In this document: piece by piece, positions 58,166-64,000 of the stretch
How positions within the stretch are numbered: position 1 is the stretch's first letter
Layout: every line of letters starts with the position of its first letter
Assembly (NCBI GenBank): GCA_010015655.1
Contig: ML976673.1
Coordinates: 748,615 to 812,614, forward strand
Direction: 5' to 3'
Length of the DNA: 64,000 bases
DNA from: Bimuria novae-zelandiae CBS 107.79
Lineage: Eukaryota > Ascomycota > Dothideomycetes > Pleosporales > Didymosphaeriaceae
Notes under the pieces: model-generated
What the model was told of the DNA's origin: nothing
Databases searched by the model: none
What the model saw: the letters and a program-made list of their open reading frames with translations, nothing else
Program-made: the position numbers and the translations under genes

Positions 58166-59624
58166 TCAGCCAGTGATATACACATTCTTCCCCGCCTTCG
58201 CATTATTAACCGCCACCGCCAAACTAATAATATCATAATTCCTCCCCACCTCCTTCACCTCATCAAACGGGAACCTCACCGGCTTATCCCTCACCCCAAT
58301 CGCATCCACATACAGCACATTCGGAAACGCCTCGGGCGTAAACGCATTAAACGCATCCACAAACAGCGCGTCGTACACCTCGCTCGCGAGATTCATAATC
58401 GCGTTGTCGGGGTTGAGTACGTCCTCGGGCTGCTGCGTGAGCGTCCAGGACAAGATGTGGAAGACGTCTTTGCGCGCGGCATCGTCGGCGACGAGGTTGC
58501 GCTCGGCCGCGAGCTTGCCGAGCTGGTCTTTTTGCATGTCGCCGGCGGAATTTGAGTTGGAGTAGGAGTCGTAGATGGGGAAGTTGGCGGCGGAGAAGAA
58601 GCCTTTGTTCGCGTAGTCGCCGAGGGAGATGCCGTTGGGGAGCTGCGCGAAGATGAAGACAGAGGCATGATCCGTGATGAAGCTTCCCAAAGTGTTGCCG
58701 CTGAAGTCGTGCGTCCCGGGGTTGTCGGCGGTGAAGCGGTTGTTGACGGCCGTGAGCTGTTCGAAGAGGTCGTTCCATTGGTCTTGTGAGAGATCCTTGT
58801 AGTCGTTGTCGGTGTCGAGCGTGTGAGACAAGTTGATGATGACGAGCTCTTTGTATTTCGAGGTGAAGTCGTTGACTTGGTTGATGATGTCCGAGAGCTT
58901 CATGCCGTTGCCGCCAACCCATATGTCTTCAATTGCTGAGTAATGCCCTGCCTTCCACTCTCCTCCCGAGATGACGGGCCGCAAGTCGAAATACCGCGAA
59001 CCGGCTACGAGTTGATCATAGAAGTTGAGGTACTGGGTTTGGCTGTTACTAAAGTGCGCCCCTATTGTTCCCGGATCGAACTCGCTCATGCCAGCGTCAT
59101 GCGAACCCGGCATGCAAATCTGCTTCAACGTCCTATTGCCTAACGATCCTAGACTTTGTTGCATCCAGTCGGTCAAATCCCCCGCGTTCGACCACCAGTC
59201 TCCCAACTCATCCGTGCTTACGATGTGGTGTATCGAGCGGTCATGCCTGAAGCCTAAATCGATTTGTGATCCCTTGGGGCTTTGCTTGGTAGCCATACCA
59301 TCTAGGTTGATGGTGATGTGGAAGTCGTCCGGCTTCCTCGCGAGGACCTGGAATGTGTCTGGTGTATCGGCGATGCTGTAGTACGCTTCGCCAGCATCAT
59401 CTTTCTGTCGCCCTTTTTGTCCCCATTCGACGTAAACTTGCGCAGAGGTACCAGCCTTGATGGTCGGCCACTCCCACTTGTCCATCTGATAAGAGGGCTG
59501 ACTGGACACCACCCAGTCTCTCGGAGTGCCATTGAGAAGAGTAAGGAACCCGCCTATGCATTGTCAGCACATTTCACCCAAGCACCTAAACAACCCTAGA
59601 GCGAGAGGTCATACCGTAACCCAT
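58166..59624 (-). CDS. PI-PLC-like phosphodiesterase
   Basis: A 10-nt first exon (59615-59624, ATGGGTTACG) splices across 61 bp to exon 2 (58166-59553), giving MGYGGFLTLLNGTPRDWV and 465 residues in all. The N-terminal ~110 residues form a beta-rich domain. From LKQICMPGSHDAGM onward is a PLC-X-type TIM barrel: the His of GSHD, YFDLRPVISGG, AGHYSAIEDIWVG (second His region) and ELVIINLSHTLDTDND. This family includes bacterial phosphatidylinositol-specific phospholipases and many fungal relatives of unknown substrate. No signal peptide or Ca2+-binding EF-hand is visible. The C-terminus ends NNAKAGKNVYITG. Family firm, substrate unknown. Confidence 0.85.
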
Positions 59625-60656
59625 TCTGAGAACCCGTCCCAAATCAAACAAATCAAACGAATGTGTATGCACCCAAAAAACCCACAAAACTCTTCAGAGA
59701 ACAAAATGTCAACTGTGCCCCTCCACCACCCACGGAGCTTGTCCAGGTATATACCCCAACGCCATCTCGCCCCAGCCTGTCACCAGCCCGCCTAACCCAC
59801 CCACCACTCACCCAATTCGCCCCTTACCACCCCCAAAAACCTCCGAAACCACGCCTACACCAAGCAATCAAGCGAGGTCCCCCAGGCACGCGCGCCCATC
59901 AAGTGGTGTCCCTCGTTCCGCGCACGTGCCCGATTAGTGCTCGCGTACGTTTCGCGTCAAAATAAGCCATCCACTCCGGAGTCCGCATGGCCCCTAGCGA
60001 GGCAAACAATCATACATGCGCGCCAATCAGACATGTGCAGCATACGATTTGATAGGGGTAGCGTGGCGCAGAGGACGCGAGACGCTGGGGATGTGGCTGT
60101 TCAGGGTTGGAGGATGTTTCACGTCGTGGAGGTCGCTGTAGGCTGCGGCGACAGTCCGGTAAGCGTTTTTGTTCTTGGCGGGATAAATGTAGATATGGAC
60201 GGGAGGAAGGAATTGTTACCGAGGCGCTTGGGTACTCCGATTCGAGAACTTTCACTCTGTGACGAGCATGGCAGCATGCATATGGGGCATTGAGAAAGGA
60301 AGGTGCAAGTGGTAGTTGCATTCAAGCTGGCATGCAGGCGCTAAGACGCAAGTTGCTTGCCAGACGACGATCTCTTCAACACCATTATATTGACCACAGG
60401 GCTCTATTGGTAAGGCAATATATTACGTCGCATCGCATAGCATCGAGTCTTCACCCACCGTGTTCGCTGTGCTCGCACACCAACAGCACGCCAAGCCGAA
60501 ATTTCCGGCAGGAGCAGGGCAGCGCGAGGCCTCCAGCGCATCACTCGCATTCCGAAAGATGCCTTTTGCGTATGTAATACAAACGATGAACCGGAAATTG
60601 TTTTGCTACATAGGATCCACCGGTCGCTTTGAATCTCTCATACCTATTACCGTCCG
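59625..60656. other. Intergenic between PLC-like gene and utp17
   Basis: About 1 kb: leader/promoter of the PLC-like gene (A/C-rich, 59640-59860) and 3' flank of utp17. ORFs of 89-118 codons lack domains. Confidence 0.5.
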
Positions 60657-63600
60657 TTATGCCGCACTAGCTGCAGTGGCTCGCGGCTTCCTCCCATACA
60701 GGCCGACCACTGCGTTGAAAAGATCTCGGATAGGCGGCAGTGCGTGCGAGGGTCCGCTGTCGAATACTTGTTGTAGCTGTTCTGGTCGCACGACGGGCTT
60801 GTCGTTCTCTGCAGTACGCAAGAGTTCCTCGCTTTCGGCGAGTTGCAGGTCGGATGTGCTCCGTGGCTCCGCCTCCTCTTCGTCTTCCTCTTCTTCGACT
60901 ACTTCCATAGCCTGGGCAGTAGGATCCAAGGTGGACTCGGGTGGAGGGCTAGGCAATTTCAGTGTAGCTACCGTGGGGCTAATAGTTCGGATGTTCGACG
61001 ATGAGTCAAGCGCGATGAAGCCTCTTCCGCTCTTCGCCGCAACCAGTCCCATAACAACAGCTTCCCGGATCGTGCAGTGCCAAAGTGGTTTGGATGAGTT
61101 AGGGCTGTAGACCGAGACCTTGGCCGCAATCTTCGTGAACTTCTCGTCCTCTGGTTGCTTTTTCACAAGTCGTGGTGTTGACACGGCAAAAGTTCCGTCC
61201 TCCTCGTTGACTGCCAAACGCAACATTTGGCTGTGGGTGGCGACTCTCACACCAGGTATCGTGATCGGAATGCTATAGACAAGGCGGTCCATGATCATGT
61301 CCCAGACAACGACCGCACTGCCAAGTATTATTAGGTGACGGCCAAGTATCGTGAGCCCAGAGAGTACTGTGACATCCACTTCGGTAATGGAACGCCGGAT
61401 GCTCCCATCTTCGGTGTCGATGATATGGATGACACCAGGATCGTCATTCGATGCCCAGGATACACCAACAGCGAGCACAGACCCATCGACAGAGAATGCC
61501 AACCGTGAGGTACGAGGAATGGTCTCTTGCGATGCCTCGCTCGCTTCATCGACTTCCAGCTTGTTTGGTAGCTTGACGGCACGATCCAAAGTCCAGTTGA
61601 CCAAACCTTGCATTCGATCAGCGCCTCGCACGACTACGCCGTCCACCATTCGGGTCTTGGGTTTCCAAATGCGCACCACGCGATCTTCACCGACCGTAGC
61701 AAATCCATCACCAGAGGGGTTTGAAATAAGATCGAAAACACGAGCGTGCGCAGACAGGCCTTCAATGAAATGAGGAGCGTCGATGCGGGCGTCGAGTATC
61801 CACTGTGCGTTCTGCTCGTCACGTCGCCAAATTTTCAGATAAACCTCGCGACGGAGTATACGCTCCTCCGCATTGAATTCGGGAACTCCTTCTTCGATGT
61901 ATGTTAGGTCTGCTGCTGGAGGTATCCATTCATCGACAGTGGCAAGCCACGCGCCATCATGACTGATGCGTAACAAGTTGACACTTGGCTCCGGGATCGG
62001 CCTGCCGTCAGGTCCCACGTTTGGATCAGTCGCGTTGTTCCGGGTCAAAGCTTGCCGTGCGACCGGTCGTTGATTGGCAATGTCAAATGTCTGGACATAC
62101 GGCTCGGATCGGGTTGCACCTCCGTGTCGGGGTTGTGTAGATGGCGTGACAAAGATTAAATGATTGTTGTTGTTGTTGGGATAGACGTCCATAGGCACTG
62201 GCTCAAGATAGTTCGCCGTGTGGTGAGGGTCGGTCAGTCGATGCAGTTTGCCAGCACTGATTCTTCGGGTTTGAATACCAACGATATTCGTCTTGGCACT
62301 GAGTTCTGACGTTGACAACACAATCACGGAATTGTTCGCTAGGGTAACTCCATAGGAGGCACCGGATGGCGAGATAGCGATGCTTTCTATTGCCGCAGTC
62401 AAATGAGGAAGATGTTGTTGTTCTCCGGTTGCAAGCTGCCAGATGTTGATAACAGTCTCATCACCACCAGAGATCAGATAATTGCCTACGCCGATCAGTC
62501 AAGAAGCCCCTTCGTGTAGGATCACGTAGCTTACCATCTAGCGACCATTTGAGCGATCTCACAGCACTTCTATGCCAGTGTAATCTCCTTGGTGCCAGGC
62601 TCTCCAGCCCGACCTTCTTCTCTGATTTCTCCTTCAGACTCCTTTCAACAGCGACGAATTTCGTGATGACATCATCGAAGAGATGGATCGCACCTTCATC
62701 GTCTCCCACTGCAAGATCAAGATGATCGTGGACTTCCGCCAGAGCTTTGTCGTTTCCATCTGGCATTGGTACAAATGCGTGGAAGGTGGTAACGCGCCTC
62801 GACATCTCGAACTCGCGGAACGTGTATTCGAACTCCTGCAACGCGGTTTTATTGCGCTTCTGACGCTTCCCGACTATCATGGAATTTGCCGTACTCAGAA
62901 CTACAAGCTTTCCTTGTAGTAGAACTTGCATCCCCGTGATAGGTCGACTGTTCTGCAGTATTTGCTTGACCTCAGTCTTAGATGCCTCCTCCCCAGTGTA
63001 CAAGGCATGCACGCTGACAATGTGCTTGTCTTTGACCTCTTCGTGGGTAAAAACCAGATCCCGAGCAACACTAGGCTGCTCAACAACAACCAGATGTTTT
63101 GCGTTCGATCCGAATTCCCAACGACCAAGCTTCGAGCCATCGGTCCAGTTCCAGAGCGATATGTTACCAGCTGAGCTCGCCACGTAAACAAGATCCCGGT
63201 TCGTAGATGAGAGAGCATAGGCTAAAGCCACACTAGAAGAGCTGAGGGGCAATGACCGGACCAACAGCGAGGTGTCGACTGCGTATACGTCCAATGCTCT
63301 GAGTTTGCCGAGTAGCAAATATTTCTCGTCAGGCGAAAACACGGGATCTTGAGGCAGGAACCAGCCTCCTTGAGGGGCAGATATTGACCAGGGGTCAGAT
63401 TGACGCCCTTTCCTCTTGGGCTCCTTGTCTTTTGGTGCCGCCAATACTTGGGTTTCCGTCGCGCCTTCGGATTTTGCTGAAGCAACATCTTCTGTTTCGT
63501 CGTTCTGCTCCACCGATCCCTTTACAGCGGGCGCGGCCTGTTTCGCAGCTTTTCGTGCCTTTGCTTGCGCCTTGTCCTTCGTTTGCGAGCTCGACGGCGT

Positions 63601-63858
63601 ACCGGTAGCGGGGTTCGGGGGAGTGCCATTCGTCTGCACATTCTTCGGCGTCGACTTATCCTTCCGGTCTGACTTCACTTCTGGGGTTACGATAGGTGTA
63701 GGCGTCGATTTCTGCTCAAGCGCCGCGCTCGATTTCTTCGAGGGTGTCACTGTCCCATTTGCGACTGGTTTGCTCTTTCCCGTTTTCGCCTTCTTCCTCT
63801 GCGCCTCTGCACCTTCCCTCTTCCGTTTCAGCTGCGCTGCACCATTGGCGTCGACCAT
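60657..63858 (-). CDS. utp17: U3 snoRNP WD-repeat protein Utp17/Nan1 (WDR75)
   Basis: Exons 62535-63858 and 60657-62485 (49-bp intron) encode 1050 residues. The N-terminal ~165 residues are Lys/Ala-rich and basic (LKRKREGAEAQRKKAKTGK), as expected for a nucleolar protein. Two WD-repeat propellers follow: the first from about SDPWSISAPQGGWF, with HRSAVRSLKWSLDG joined by the splice to NYLISGGDETVINIWQ; the second with FVTPSTQP, AWLATVDEW and FATVGEDRVVRIWKPKTRM. The acidic C-terminus has EVVEEEEDEEEAEP and ends near LFNAVVGLYGRKPRA. Utp17 is part of the t-UTP/UtpA complex of the small-subunit processome, needed for 35S pre-rRNA transcription and processing. The ATG at 63856-63858 is preferred to an in-frame one 43 codons upstream. 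Confidence 0.92.
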
Positions 63859-64000
63859 ATTTACAACTTCTGACCCAGAAGTCAGTCGAAAAAAGAACAC
63901 AGGGTGAGAATGAACGTTGCGCCTCCGTACGCGCAGTTCGCCAAAAGTTCGAGATAATTTTCGAAGCAGGTGGTCCAAGCTTGTCACCGCTCCGCCGCTA

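Noticed and set aside
1..64000. CRISPR array, operons, ribosome binding sites, bacterial promoters
   Set aside because: Spliceosomal introns and gene families show eukaryotic nuclear DNA; no direct-repeat/spacer array was seen.

Overview
The window reads as nuclear DNA of a filamentous ascomycete (Pezizomycotina; a Dothideomycete is my best guess from the gene set, not proven). Genes are split by short GT-AG introns of about 48-60 bp with CTAAC/CTGAC-like branch sites. Typical fungal families are present (KapC-type bZIP, Con7-type C2H2 factor, Zn2Cys6 regulator, HET-domain gene, CBM18 chitin deacetylase), and two DNA transposons carry RIP-like, TA-rich decay.

Layout, left to right. The left edge (2-112) holds the 3' end of a repeat gene whose 15-residue units contain an EAEAEP spacer, as in Kex2/Ste13-processed peptide precursors. 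It is followed by kapC-like bZIP (-), pterin carbinolamine dehydratase (+), a tRNA-like Pol III locus at 7.4 kb, yip1 (-), an F-box-like Cys-rich protein (-), a UFD1/zinc-finger protein (+) and arp8 (+). A 2.1-kb Fot1/pogo-type element with perfect 70-bp inverted repeats lies at 18.3-20.4 kb. Then come erg25 (+), paf1 (+), a Zn2Cys6 factor (-) and a five-exon amidase (+). A second 2.3-kb element, with a PiggyBac-like transposase remnant, lies at 29.2-31.5 kb. Only 190 bp beyond it is a HET-domain pseudogene whose premature stops look like CAA/CAG to TAA/TAG changes. About 6 kb of gene-poor DNA and a long pyrimidine-rich leader precede con7 (+). The right part holds a mitochondrial-type PPR protein (+), rtf2 (+), a Psk1/S6K-like kinase (-), a chitin deacetylase (-), a possible membrane microprotein (+), a PLC-like phosphodiesterase (-) and utp17/nan1 (-).

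Most genes are single-copy housekeeping functions (vesicle transport, chromatin, transcription elongation, sterol synthesis, ribosome biogenesis, replication). I see no metabolic gene cluster. Accessory content is confined to the left-edge repeat gene, the two transposons with the decayed HET gene, the gene-poor block after it, and perhaps the secreted or enzyme genes (amidase, chitin deacetylase, PLC-like). Exon boundaries were worked out by hand from reading frames and splice signals; nothing was searched against a database.
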